Assembly (NCBI RefSeq): GCF_024198235.1 | Contig: NZ_JAKCFB010000008.1 | Coordinates: 1-64,000 of the forward strand | From: Myxococcus dinghuensis | Lineage (GTDB): Bacteria > Myxococcota > Myxococcia > Myxococcales > Myxococcaceae | Length of the DNA: 64,000 nt | Direction of reading: 5' to 3' | Shown: piece after piece, positions 9,160 through 17,252 of the stretch | How positions within the stretch are numbered: position 1 is the first letter of the stretch | Layout of the letters: every line of letters starts with the position of its first letter | Translations under genes and position numbers: made by a program | The notes under the pieces: generated by a model | The model's input: the letters and a program-made list of their open reading frames with translations, nothing else | Databases searched by the model: none | What the model was told of the DNA's origin: nothing

Positions 9160-9930
9160 ATGAAGATCGCCACCTGGAACGTGAACTCGGTGCGAGCCCG
9201 GCAGGAGCGGTTGCTCGAGTGGCTGAAGACCTCGCAGCCGGACGTCGTGTGCCTTCAGGAGCTGAAGTGCACGGAGGATGACTTCCCCATGGAGGCCGTG
9301 AGGGAGGCCGGCTACCACGCGGCGGTGAACGGGCAGAAGACCTACAACGGCGTCGCCATCCTCGCGAAGGAGGAGCCGCGCGACGTGGTGAAGGGGTTGT
9401 CGGACGGCGTGGACGACACCCACGCGCGCCTCATCGCCGCGACGGTGGGCGGCATCCGCGTGGTGAGCGCGTACGCGCCCAACGGACAGTCGGTGGACTC
9501 GCCCCAGTACGAGTACAAGCTGGAGTGGTACGGCCGGCTGCGGCGCTACCTGGACGCGCGGCACGAGGCGGACGAGCCGCTGGTGCTCGGCGGCGACTGG
9601 AACGTGGCACCCGAGGACATCGACACCTACGACCCGAAGGAGTGGGAGGGGCAGACGCTCTTCACGCGCAAGGAGCGCGACGCGCTCCAACACCTGTGTG
9701 CCTTCGGCCTGACGGATGCCTACCGGAAGCTCTACCCCGACACGCAGCGCTTCTCGTGGTGGGACTACCGCATGCTCGCGTTCCCGAAGAACCGGGGCCT
9801 GCGCATCGACCACCTCTACGTGTCGGCGCCCCTGGTGCCCCGCCTGGTGGGCGCGGACACGGACCGCGAGGCGCGCAAGGGCAAGCAGCCCTCCGACCAC
9901 GCGCCGGTGTGGTTGGAGCTTCGGGGTTGA
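9160..9930 (+). CDS. xthA: exodeoxyribonuclease III
   Basis: 256 residues, the usual length for the family. It contains the EEP (exonuclease-endonuclease-phosphatase) signature: MKIATWNVNSVRAR with Asn7, the metal-binding glutamate in VVCLQELKC (Glu34), GGDWNVAP (Asp and Asn of the active site), and the terminal SDHAPVW with the catalytic His. It removes 3' blocking groups and cuts AP sites in base-excision repair, in the cytoplasm. The start is the ATG at 9160; a GTG at 9151 would add three residues. It is divergent from the TPR gene and followed after 17 bp by the esterase gene, possibly co-transcribed. Confidence 0.96.
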   Translation: MKIATWNVNSVRARQERLLEWLKTSQPDVVCLQELKCTEDDFPMEAVREAGYHAAVNGQKTYNGVAILAKEEPRDVVKGLSDGVDDTHARLIAATVGGIRVVSAYAPNGQSVDSPQYEYKLEWYGRLRRYLDARHEADEPLVLGGDWNVAPEDIDTYDPKEWEGQTLFTRKERDALQHLCAFGLTDAYRKLYPDTQRFSWWDYRMLAFPKNRGLRIDHLYVSAPLVPRLVGADTDREARKGKQPSDHAPVWLELRG

Positions 9931-9947
9931 GTTCCAGGAGGATGACG

Positions 9948-10802
9948 ATGACGACGGTGCGGCAGTGGCTGTGTTTGATGGGCGTGTTGGTGGCGGGCGT
10001 GGCCATGGCCCAGCCCGAGGAGGCTCCTGCCGAGCCGGTGCCCGAGCACCACCTCTTCACGCTGAAGTCCACGAAGCTGAAGGAGACGCGTCGCATCAGC
10101 GTCTACACGCCGCCCGGCTACGCGGCGGCGAAGGGTGAGCGCTATCCGGTGCTGTACATGCCGGACGGCGGGCTGAAGGAGGACTTCCCGCACGTGGCCA
10201 CGACGGTGGACACGGCGATTCGCGCGGGCGAGCTGCGTCCGCTCATCGTGATCGGCATCGAGAACACGGAGCGGCGCCGGGACATGACGGGGCCGACCAC
10301 GGTCGACGGGGACCGGAAGATCGCCCCCCGTGTCGGGGGCTCCGCCGCGTTCCGCGCCTTCCTCCGCGACGAGCTGATGCCCCAGGTGCGGCGCCGCTAC
10401 CGCGTGAGTGGGGAGACGGCCATCATCGGCGAGTCGCTCGCGGGGCTCTTCATCGTCGAGACGTTCTTCCTCGAGCCGAAGTTGTTCGACACGTACCTCG
10501 CGCTGAGCCCGAGCCTCTGGTGGAACGGTGGCGAACTGGTGACGAAGGCGGCGGAGCGGCTCGCCACCCACAAGACGCTGACGAAGGGGCTGTACGTGTC
10601 CTCGGCCGACGAGAAGGAGGACATCGTCCCCGGGGTCGCGCGTCTGGACGAAATCCTCCGAGCGGGCGCGCCCTCGGGGCTGAAGTGGGAGGTCGAGCCC
10701 CGTCCGGACCTGCGTCACGACAACATCTACCGCGAGTCGTCGCCCACGGTGCTGCGCAAGTGGCTCCCCCCCGTGAAGCGCGAGGCGAAGGCCACGCCGT
10801 AG
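9948..10802 (+). CDS. exported alpha/beta-hydrolase esterase (Esterase D/IroE-like)
   Basis: 284 residues. Two in-frame ATGs (9942 and 9948) follow AGGAGG at 9936-9941. The second is chosen because it has a normal 6-base spacing, while the first touches the ribosome site. A signal peptide (TTVRQWLCLMGVLVAGVAMAQ) is followed by the esterase core: RISVYTPPGYAAAKGERYPVLYMPDGG, a GESLAG nucleophile elbow (Ser of GxSxG) and a C-terminal His in RPDLRHDN. This matches the putative-esterase family that includes siderophore esterases and S-formylglutathione hydrolase-like enzymes. No siderophore genes are near, so the substrate is unknown. Likely periplasmic or secreted. Confidence 0.88.
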   Translation: MTTVRQWLCLMGVLVAGVAMAQPEEAPAEPVPEHHLFTLKSTKLKETRRISVYTPPGYAAAKGERYPVLYMPDGGLKEDFPHVATTVDTAIRAGELRPLIVIGIENTERRRDMTGPTTVDGDRKIAPRVGGSAAFRAFLRDELMPQVRRRYRVSGETAIIGESLAGLFIVETFFLEPKLFDTYLALSPSLWWNGGELVTKAAERLATHKTLTKGLYVSSADEKEDIVPGVARLDEILRAGAPSGLKWEVEPRPDLRHDNIYRESSPTVLRKWLPPVKREAKATP

Positions 10803-10874
10803 TCGTGGCGCCGGACGTGCTCCGGCCGGGGTGGCTCACGGGGCGAGAGGCGTTGACGTAGACTGCGCCCTCGC

Positions 10875-12047
10875 ATGCCCGCCATCCGACTCGACTGCAC
10901 GAAGTGCGACCGGACCTATGCGCCGGGCGCGGTGATGAACCTCTGCCTGTCCTGCAACGCGCCCCTCTTCGCGCGTTATGACCTGGAACAGGCGCGGAAG
11001 ACGCTCCGCCCGGACACGCTCGCCGGGCGGGAGCGCTCCATGTGGCGCTACCACGAGGTGCTGCCCGTGGAGGACGCGGCGCACCGGCTCAGCCTGGGCG
11101 AGGGCTACACGCCGCTGCTGCCGACCCCCCGGCTGGGCGCGCTGCTGGGGGCGAAGCGCGTCTTGGTGAAGGACGAGAGCGGCAATCCCACGGGCTCCTT
11201 CAAGGCACGGGGACTGTCCGCGGCGGTGTCCATGGCGAAGGCGCTCGGAGCCAAGGCGGTGTGTCTGCCGTCGGCGGGGAACGCGGGCAGCGCGCTGGCG
11301 GCCTACGCGGCGAGGGGCGGGTTGGAGGCCCACGTCTTCCTGCCCAAGGACATCGCGAACCTCTTCGTGATGGAGACGCGGGCCTATGGCGCGAGGGTGG
11401 AGATGGTGGAAGGCCTCATCACCGACGCGGGGCGCGTGTGCGCGGCGCTCGCGCGCGAGCATGGCTGGTACGAGTGCGCCACGCTGAAGGAGCCCTATCG
11501 CGTGGAGGGCAAGAAGACGATGGGCTACGAGCTGGCGGAGCAGCTCGACTGGACGCTGCCGGACGTCATCCTCTACCCGACGGGGGGCGGCACGGGCCTC
11601 ATCGGCATGTGGAAGGCGTTCGAGGAGCTGGAGACGATGGGCTTCGTCGGCTCGAAGCGGCCTCGCATGGTGGCGGTGCAGGCGGAGGGCTGCGCGCCCA
11701 TCGTGAAGGCCTACGTGGAGGGCCGCCCGGATGCGCCTCCCTGGCCGGACGCGACGACCCACGCGCATGGCCTGCGTGTGCCCAAGGCGCTGGGGGATTT
11801 CCTCATCCTCCGCGCGGTGAGGGAGAGCGGGGGGACCGCCGTCTCCGTCTCGGAGGCGGAGATCGTCCGAGGCACGAAGGACGCCAGCGCCACCGAGGGC
11901 TTCTTCATGGCCCCGGAGGGAGGGGCCTGCGTGGCCGCGCTGCGCAAGCTCCTGGCCTCGGGGCAGGTGCGCCCCGAGGAGTCCGTGGTGCTGTTCAACA
12001 CGGGGACCGGCTTCAAGTACGTGGAGAACATGGCGCCTCTCTGGTGA
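10875..12047 (+). CDS. thrC: threonine synthase
   Basis: 390 residues. It opens with a zinc-ribbon-like pair of CxxC motifs (Cys8, Cys11, Cys24, Cys27) found in one branch of threonine synthases. The fold-type II PLP core follows, with the Schiff-base lysine in NPTGSFKARG (Lys110), the phosphate-binding PTGGGTGLIG loop and PSAGNAGSALAAYA. The reaction converts O-phosphohomoserine to threonine. The gene ends 27 bp from the convergent eCIS-core-like gene. No other threonine-pathway genes are adjacent. The zinc-ribbon subgroup sometimes carries other PLP lyase activities, but the alignment through the active site favours threonine synthase. Confidence 0.93.
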   Translation: MPAIRLDCTKCDRTYAPGAVMNLCLSCNAPLFARYDLEQARKTLRPDTLAGRERSMWRYHEVLPVEDAAHRLSLGEGYTPLLPTPRLGALLGAKRVLVKDESGNPTGSFKARGLSAAVSMAKALGAKAVCLPSAGNAGSALAAYAARGGLEAHVFLPKDIANLFVMETRAYGARVEMVEGLITDAGRVCAALAREHGWYECATLKEPYRVEGKKTMGYELAEQLDWTLPDVILYPTGGGTGLIGMWKAFEELETMGFVGSKRPRMVAVQAEGCAPIVKAYVEGRPDAPPWPDATTHAHGLRVPKALGDFLILRAVRESGGTAVSVSEAEIVRGTKDASATEGFFMAPEGGACVAALRKLLASGQVRPEESVVLFNTGTGFKYVENMAPLW

Positions 12048-12074
12048 GGCGAACACCGCCTGGGTCGACGTGAG

Positions 12075-12914
12075 TCAGAACCACCGGCGGGGATTGGCCA
12101 GGTCCTTCAGGCCTTCCCTGGCCGCGATGAACGGCTCCTTCACCTTCTCCCAGGCCTTGCCCGCGGCGTCCTTCGCTCCCTCCACGACGTCCTCGACCTT
12201 CTCCGTCACCTTGGAGAAGTCCCAGTCCGGGTCGCCCTTGCCCGCGCGCATCTGCTTCACGGACTCGTCGATGAAGGAGGTGTAGTCCTTGCCCCCGAGG
12301 GTGATGGGGCGCTTGCCGTCGAAGTAGCCCTCCGCGTAGGCGTCCTGGATGAGCTGGCCCTGCTGCTCGGGATTGAGGTCGCCCCACTTCTTGCCTTCGG
12401 CGACGCCCTTCTTCCAGTCGTAGCCGTCTCCCGCGTTCTGGGCGACGAGCGCCTTGGCCGCGTAGTCCATGCCGTGGTTCTGGTACTGCCACACGTGCGT
12501 GGCCTCGTGCGCGAGCAGGTCCTTGGAGGGCGGGAAGTCCTTCGGGTTGACCACGACCTTGTTGCCGAGGGTGACCGCGGGCACGTGGCGGGGCAGGTGG
12601 TCGAAAATCTCCGCCGGTCCCTTCACGACGCGCACGTCATCCAGGTTCACGCTGTCGCCGAAGATGCCCTCCAGGTCCTTCTTCTGCTCGGAGGAGAGCG
12701 GCGTTCCCGCGAGCTTCGCCGCCGCGTCCTGGAACGTCTTGAGGAGTTCCTTGGGCGCGGTGGGGCCCGTGGGCAGGACGAACTCGTCCTTGATGGGGGC
12801 GGCGACGGCCTTGGGGGACTCCGCGGGCTTCGCGGTGCGCTTGGGCGCGACGTCTTCTTCGGGACGGCGGTATGCGGTCGTACGGCTGCCTTCAATGCGA
12901 ACGGGGGGCGCCAT
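12075..12914 (-). CDS. eCIS-core/DUF4157-like protein with HExxH motif
   Basis: 279 residues. A disordered basic/Pro-rich N-terminus (1-50) precedes a core that resembles the extracellular contractile injection system core domain (DUF4157): IFGDSVNLDDVRV, GNKVVVNPKDFPP and LLAHEATHVWQYQ. The last gives a zinc-protease-like HExxH (His136, Glu137, His140). In canonical members this segment reads HELTHVxQ. The C-terminal third is a predicted amphipathic helical stretch (VEDVVEGAKDAAGKAWEKV). No sheath, tube or baseplate genes are present here, so it is an orphan. It might be an injected effector, a toxin-release protease or a domestic protein. The start at 12914 is the first ATG of the frame. 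Fairly sure of the domain, not of the role. Confidence 0.8.
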   Translation of the reverse strand: MAPPVRIEGSRTTAYRRPEEDVAPKRTAKPAESPKAVAAPIKDEFVLPTGPTAPKELLKTFQDAAAKLAGTPLSSEQKKDLEGIFGDSVNLDDVRVVKGPAEIFDHLPRHVPAVTLGNKVVVNPKDFPPSKDLLAHEATHVWQYQNHGMDYAAKALVAQNAGDGYDWKKGVAEGKKWGDLNPEQQGQLIQDAYAEGYFDGKRPITLGGKDYTSFIDESVKQMRAGKGDPDWDFSKVTEKVEDVVEGAKDAAGKAWEKVKEPFIAAREGLKDLANPRRWF

Positions 12915-13083
12915 GGATTGACTCCTCAGGGGTGTGGGGCAGGGTCAGTCACAGGAGTTATCCGCGGCGTCTTGTCGGAGTTTCCTCAGGATTCGAGGAT
13001 TGAGAATGCCGCGGAGCGGCATGCCGTGGACCCGCGTGGATGCGGTGTGCCTGGGGACGTGAGAGGGTCTGCGTCGACAGGTC

Positions 13084-13275
13084 ATGACGACGACACCGCC
13101 CCCCGAGCTTCCTTTTCCGGACAGCCTCTGCCACCGCTGTGGGGCGCCGCCCCGGTATGTGCGGTCGCGGACGTCGGTGTTCGTCCTCTGCCCGTTGTTG
13201 CCCCAGAAGTACCCGCCGCAGCCCGTGCGGGCTTGCGCGCTGTTCCGTCCCGCGGAACCTCCGCGCGAAGCCTGA
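13084..13275 (+). CDS. small conserved Cys-containing protein
   Basis: 63 residues. It holds a CxxC pair (DSLCHRCGAPPRYV) and two further cysteines (FVLCPLLPQKYPPQP and ACALF), a layout suggestive of a small zinc-binding protein. I recall similar 60-70-residue proteins in several deltaproteobacterial genomes with the same CPLLPxKYPPQPV core, which supports it as a real gene. No function is known to me. It stands alone between a leftward gene and a rightward basic protein, with a hairpin right at its stop. Confidence 0.7.
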   Translation: MTTTPPPELPFPDSLCHRCGAPPRYVRSRTSVFVLCPLLPQKYPPQPVRACALFRPAEPPREA

Positions 13276-13290
13276 CCCTCCAGGGTCGGG
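13271..13290 (+). terminator. hairpin overlapping the stop of the small Cys protein
   Basis: CCTGACCC (13271-13278) pairs with GGGTCGGG (13283-13290) with one G-T wobble around a 4-base loop. The stop codon lies inside the stem. There is no T-run, so termination rather than structure-only is uncertain. Confidence 0.4.
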
Positions 13291-13407
13291 CACACAGGTC
13301 CAGCGGGCCCCTGCCGCGAGGGCGACGCGGATGACTCGGGCAATTGCGACGTGTCCGAGGCGTCCACACCTCTGGCTCGCAATCCAGTCACTGGGAGGAG
13401 GGCCTTG

Positions 13408-13947
13408 ATGGTCGCCAGGAAAAACTCGCGCGCGATGTCGCGCATCCGTTCGTCTCGCAGTCCGTCACGTACTCGCGTCTCCACGCGGCGCGGTCGCGCC
13501 ATGTCTCGCACGCCCGCGCGCAAGGTGAGCCGCGTGAGCGCGCACCGGCGCCGTTCGGGCGTCAGCTCGCGGCGCGTGTCCAGCAGCCGGTATACGCACC
13601 CGATGATGCGCGAGCGCATCCGCAAGCGCCTGATGCAGGGGAGCCGGGGTGGGCCCGCGGGTGTGTGGAGCGCGCGCAAGGCGCAGATGCTCGCGACCGA
13701 GTACGAGCGCGCGGGGGGCGGCTACCGCGGGCGGAAGACCCCTGCCCAGAAATCGCTCTCGGCATGGGCCCGCGTGCGCCGCACGCCCACGCGCCGCGTG
13801 GGCAAGAAGGCGACCTCGTCGCGTGTCAGCGCCCGCCGCAAGTCCATGCCGGCGCGTCGCAAGCGGATGGTCTCCCGCCGTGGCCGTGCGCATCGGGCGG
13901 TGGTGCCCATGATGCGCAGGACCCGCCGGATGGTCGCGCGGCGCTGA
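13408..13947 (+). CDS. highly basic DUF5872-like protein
   Basis: 179 residues from the ATG at 13408, which follows GGGAGGAGGG with good spacing. It is extremely rich in Arg, Lys and Ser. The middle (SRYTHPMMRERIRKRLMQ ... GPAGVWSARKAQMLATEYERAGGGY) matches my memory of the DUF5872 family (WSARKAQ ... YxxAGGGY). Both tails are Arg/Ser-rich repeats resembling histone-like or nucleoid-associated tails. A nucleic-acid-binding role is inference from charge only. The common continuation of DUF5872 (a W..W-rich tail ending in a KxxGSRRG-like block) is replaced by RRTPTRRVGKKATSSR, so this is a divergent member. It converges on the ybdD gene. Confidence 0.7.
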   Translation: MVARKNSRAMSRIRSSRSPSRTRVSTRRGRAMSRTPARKVSRVSAHRRRSGVSSRRVSSSRYTHPMMRERIRKRLMQGSRGGPAGVWSARKAQMLATEYERAGGGYRGRKTPAQKSLSAWARVRRTPTRRVGKKATSSRVSARRKSMPARRKRMVSRRGRAHRAVVPMMRRTRRMVARR

Positions 13948-14034
13948 GCCGGGCTGTCCGTGACGGCATCAGGCGCCGCGTGCCCCCGCGTCTGGAGGAA
14001 GTCGGGGCGCGCGGCGCCGAGTCCGCGCACGGGC

Positions 14035-14223
14035 TCAACAGCAGCGGCCCCCCGCGCGGTACCGGGCGGCCATGCGCTCGTTGAAGAACTCCGCGTAGCT
14101 CATGACCGGGCGCTCGGGGTGTTTCAGGCGCATGTGGGCCACGTACGTGTCGTAGTCGGGTACGCCGATCATCAGCCGCGCGGTCCTGACCGCCCAGGCC
14201 CAGCCGCGTCGCAGCAGCCGCAT
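14035..14223 (-). CDS. ybdD: YbdD/YjiX family small protein (CstA partner)
   Basis: 62 residues. The signature [18 protein letters not shown], the HPE motif ([15 protein letters not shown]) and the terminal GGRCC are diagnostic of the YbdD/YjiX (DUF466) family, almost always encoded next to CstA or BtsT transporters. It begins one base after the cstA stop (TGAGATG), so it is translated from the same mRNA. Family members are cytoplasmic or membrane-associated; the paired cysteines at the end are conserved. It is thought to support the transporter, but its exact job is unknown. Confidence 0.95.
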   Translation of the reverse strand: MRLLRRGWAWAVRTARLMIGVPDYDTYVAHMRLKHPERPVMSYAEFFNERMAARYRAGGRCC

Positions 14224-14224
14224 C

Positions 14225-16300
14225 TCAGGCACCCTCCGTCGCCACGGGCACGTAGGGCGTCTCCCGGGCGGTGGGCCCGGGCGCGCGCAGCGCGGCGAGC
14301 GCGGCCCGGAGGCCGAAGGCGACGGTGGCGACCACCAGCAGCATGAAGAAGACGGTGAGCGTCGCGTCCACGTAGTCGTTCGTGATGATGCGTCGCATGT
14401 CCTCCACGGACTGCGCGGGGGCCACCACCCTGCCCGCGTCCGCGGCGGCGGAGAAGCCACGCGCGTGCGCGACGAAGCTGATGCGCGGGTCCGTGCCGAA
14501 CACCTTCTGCCAGCCGGCCACCAGGGTGCAGCACACCAGCCACGCGGCGGGGATGCCGGGGACCCACACGTAGCGCTCGCGCTTCATCTTCACGAAGACG
14601 ACGCAGACGAGCGTCAGCGCGATGGCGGCCAGCATCTGGTTGGCGATGCCGAACAGGGGCCAGAGGGTGTTGATGCCGCCCAGCGGGTCCACCACGCCCT
14701 GGTAGAGGAAATAGCCCCAGCCCGTCACGCACAGCGCGGTGGCGACGAGGTTGGCGCCCCAGGACTCGGTCTTCTTCAGCGGCGCATACACCAGGCCCGC
14801 CAGCTCCTGGATCATGAAGCGGCCCACGCGCGTGCCCGCGTCCACCGTGGTCAGGATGAACAGCGCCTCGAAGAGGATGGCGTAGTGGTACCAGAAGGCC
14901 ATCATCCCCTCGCCCGCCACGAGGCCATGGAGGATCTGCGCCATGCCCACCGCCAGCGTCGGCGCGCCTCCCGCGCGGGAGAGGATGGAGGACTCGCCAA
15001 TCTCGCGCGCGGTCCGGGCCAGCACCTCCGGCGTGACGACGAAGCCCCACTCGCTGATGACGCGGGCGGCCTGCTCCACGGTGGTGCCGATCAACGCCGG
15101 AGGGGCGTTCATGGCGAAGTACACGCCCGGCTGGAGCACGGTGGCGGAGATGAGGGCCATGATGGCGACGAAGGCCTCCATCAACATGGCCCCGTACCCG
15201 ACGATGCGCGCGTCGCCCTCGCTCGCGAGCATCTTCGGCGTCGTCCCCGAGGCGATGAGCGCGTGCCAGCCGGACACGGCGCCGCAGGCGATGGTGATGA
15301 ACAGGAAGGGGAAGAGGCTCCCGGAGAACACGGGACCGCTGCCATCCGTGAAACGCGTGAGCGCCGGCATGCGCAGCTCGGGCGCGGCCAGGACGATGCC
15401 CACCGCCAGCAGGAGCACGGTGCCGATCTTGAGGAACGTGGAGAGGTAGTCCCGGGGCGCGAGCAGGAGCCACACCGGCAGCACCGACGCGCAGAAGCCG
15501 TAGCCGATGAGCAGCCACGCGAGGGCCTTGCTGTCGTAGGTGAACAGCGGCGCGAGCGTGGGGGACTCGGCGACGTGTCCTCCCAGCCAGATGGAGAGCA
15601 TCAGCAGGACGAAGCCCGCGACGGAGACCTCGAGCACCCGGCCCGGGCGCAGGACGCGCAGGTACAGCCCCATCAACAGGGCGATGGGAATCGTCATCGC
15701 CACGGTGAACGTACCCCACGGGCTGAAGGTGAGGGCCTTCACGACGACGAGGGCCAGCACGGCGAGGATGATCATCATGATCATCAACACGCCCACCATG
15801 GCTACGACGCCCGCGGCGGGGCCCAGCTCCATGCGGACCATGTCCCCCAGCGACTTGCCGTCGCGGCGCACGGACAGGAACAGCACGGTGAAGTCCTGCA
15901 CCGCGCCCGCGAGCACGACGCCGGAGAGGATCCACAGCGTGCCGGGCAGGTAGCCCATCTGCGCGGCGAGCACCGGGCCCACCAGCGGACCAGCGCCGGC
16001 GATGGCGGCGAAGTGGTGGCCGAACAAGACCCAGCGGTCCGTGGGCACGTAGTCGAGGCCGTCGTTGTGGCGCCGGGCCGGCGTGGCCCGCGTCGGGTCC
16101 AATCGCAGGGCGCGGAGGGAGACGAAGCGCCCGTAGAAGCGATAGCCGACGAGGAACACGCACACCGCCGCCGCCAGCAGCCAGATGGCATTGATGGACT
16201 CGCCTCGATGCAGCGCGAGCACGCCCAGGCAGGTGGCGCCGACGACCGCGAGCAGGCCCCAGCCGAGCATCCGGGCGAGGCGGGTGGTGGGAGCGCTCAC
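14225..16300 (-). CDS. cstA: carbon starvation protein A (pyruvate/peptide transporter)
   Basis: 691 residues from a GTG at 16300, chosen because AGGAGG sits 9 bases upstream; a longer ATG reading frame lacks such a site. It is a polytopic membrane protein with many hydrophobic segments and the CstA N-terminal signature: [42 protein letters not shown] (spread over about 90-120) and [16 protein letters not shown]. Family members in E. coli import pyruvate and have been linked to peptide use. It is followed by ybdD. The leader contains two hairpins that may control expression. In E. coli, the related btsT is switched on by a LytS/LytTR pair; two such pairs occur elsewhere in this window but not adjacent. 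Confidence 0.95.
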   Translation of the reverse strand: MSAPTTRLARMLGWGLLAVVGATCLGVLALHRGESINAIWLLAAAVCVFLVGYRFYGRFVSLRALRLDPTRATPARRHNDGLDYVPTDRWVLFGHHFAAIAGAGPLVGPVLAAQMGYLPGTLWILSGVVLAGAVQDFTVLFLSVRRDGKSLGDMVRMELGPAAGVVAMVGVLMIMMIILAVLALVVVKALTFSPWGTFTVAMTIPIALLMGLYLRVLRPGRVLEVSVAGFVLLMLSIWLGGHVAESPTLAPLFTYDSKALAWLLIGYGFCASVLPVWLLLAPRDYLSTFLKIGTVLLLAVGIVLAAPELRMPALTRFTDGSGPVFSGSLFPFLFITIACGAVSGWHALIASGTTPKMLASEGDARIVGYGAMLMEAFVAIMALISATVLQPGVYFAMNAPPALIGTTVEQAARVISEWGFVVTPEVLARTAREIGESSILSRAGGAPTLAVGMAQILHGLVAGEGMMAFWYHYAILFEALFILTTVDAGTRVGRFMIQELAGLVYAPLKKTESWGANLVATALCVTGWGYFLYQGVVDPLGGINTLWPLFGIANQMLAAIALTLVCVVFVKMKRERYVWVPGIPAAWLVCCTLVAGWQKVFGTDPRISFVAHARGFSAAADAGRVVAPAQSVEDMRRIITNDYVDATLTVFFMLLVVATVAFGLRAALAALRAPGPTARETPYVPVATEGA

Positions 16301-16331
16301 GGGAACGGGCCTCCTGGAAAGGGGGCGGAGG

Positions 16332-16402
16332 CCCGATGTCGGGTCGGCATGCATGCTCCAGGCTGGATGCGGTCCATGGGGGTGGACCGGCTGGAGCATG
16401 CA
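16332..16402 (-). promoter_or_regulatory. nested hairpins in the leader upstream of cstA
   Basis: TGCATGCTCCAG (16350-16361) and CTGGAGCATGCA (16391-16402) form a perfect 12-bp stem. Inside it, GGTCCA (16371-16376) pairs with TGGACC (16383-16388). Closer to cstA, CCCGA (16332-16336) pairs with TCGGG (16339-16343). No T-run follows, so this may be an attenuator, an RNA control element or a protein operator rather than a simple terminator of the upstream gene. Confidence 0.55.
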
Positions 16403-16455
16403 GGGTGGGGAGACCGCGTGTCACCTTCTCCCCACGCGTGCCTGGGTCGTGGGGC

Positions 16456-16986
16456 TCAGGGTTGGACGTTGAGGATCGACACGCTCACCACGCCCAGTCC
16501 CTGGGTGAGGCCGCCGGTGAGGCAGTTGAGCAGGTCGCGATCGCCCGGAATCGACTGCATCGTGGTGGCCACGAGCGAGCCCTCGAACCGGCCGGCGGTC
16601 ACGGTGCCGTAGGCCGTGGTCCCCGAGGGGCTCAGGGGGCGCACTTCCACGGGCGTGTTCAGGCTGATGGTGCTCGTCTCCCCCGTGTTCCAGGTGATGA
16701 GGATTTCGTCCTGGAACGAGCCGCGCGCGCAGCTCGCGTTGCTGGTGGACTCGACCTGGAAGGTCCCCGACGTGATGTCCGGCTCCAGCGACCAGCAGGT
16801 GTCCAGGAGGGTGGTCGCGGTGAGCGTGACGTTCGCCGGGAGGAGCTTGAGTCCCGGGCTGAACGCCATGTCTTGAGCCCCGATGCACGTGAGCGCATGG
16901 AGGCCGGACTGCGCGAACGACGAGGTCCCCAGCAGAGCGGCAACGACGAAGAACCACCGTGACAGGTGGCGCGAAGACGAAGACAT
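16456..16986 (-). CDS. secreted protein of unknown function
   Basis: 176 residues with a clear signal peptide (HLSRWFFVVAALLGTSSFAQ, cleavage after Ala-Gln region). The mature part has six cysteines in a beta-rich, Thr/Ser-rich sequence (LTCIGAQDMAFSPG, DTCWSLEPD, NASCARGSF, DLLNCLTGG), likely disulphide-bonded and located in the periplasm or outside. No domain recognised. It lies 155 bp upstream of cstA in the same direction, separated from it by the hairpin region. Divergent from the large exported protein gene at 17253. Confidence 0.75.
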   Translation of the reverse strand: MSSSSRHLSRWFFVVAALLGTSSFAQSGLHALTCIGAQDMAFSPGLKLLPANVTLTATTLLDTCWSLEPDITSGTFQVESTSNASCARGSFQDEILITWNTGETSTISLNTPVEVRPLSPSGTTAYGTVTAGRFEGSLVATTMQSIPGDRDLLNCLTGGLTQGLGVVSVSILNVQP

Positions 16987-17161
16987 TCCTGTTGCTCCAG
17001 TGCCTCCGACGGAAGATCGGAGCGCGCCGGAGGGGTAAACCCGCCCCACGTGCTCCGGCGACCGCACCCGCGGGGAGGGCGCGTGTCTCAATCCCCGCAC
17101 TGGCCCGTGGCGCGATGCGGGGGCCCGAGGTCCTGGGGCGGGCCGTCGACGGACTCCGTGG

Positions 17162-17173
17162 GACGTAAGGATT
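17162..17173 (+). promoter_or_regulatory. shared upstream motif, copy 1
   Basis: GACGTAAGGATT lies 79 bases before the start of the 1208-residue exported protein gene. The identical 12-mer occurs at 24522-24533 before the ECF sigma gene. ECF promoters often have a CGT-type -10 element, so this may be a -10 region or an operator (inference). No convincing GGAAC -35 was seen at the usual distance. Confidence 0.45.
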
Positions 17174-17252
17174 CCTCGCGCCCTCCGTTGAGCGCGAGAG
17201 GGCGGGGCTTCGTTCAGTCCTGCTCCTCGGGCAGTCATGCAGGGAGGTCCAT

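Noticed and set aside
7813-9900. Extension of the PBP1A frame to a 1573-codon ORF
   Set aside because: The part upstream of 7812 runs over the TPR and exonuclease genes, and the segment has no homology to penicillin-binding proteins.
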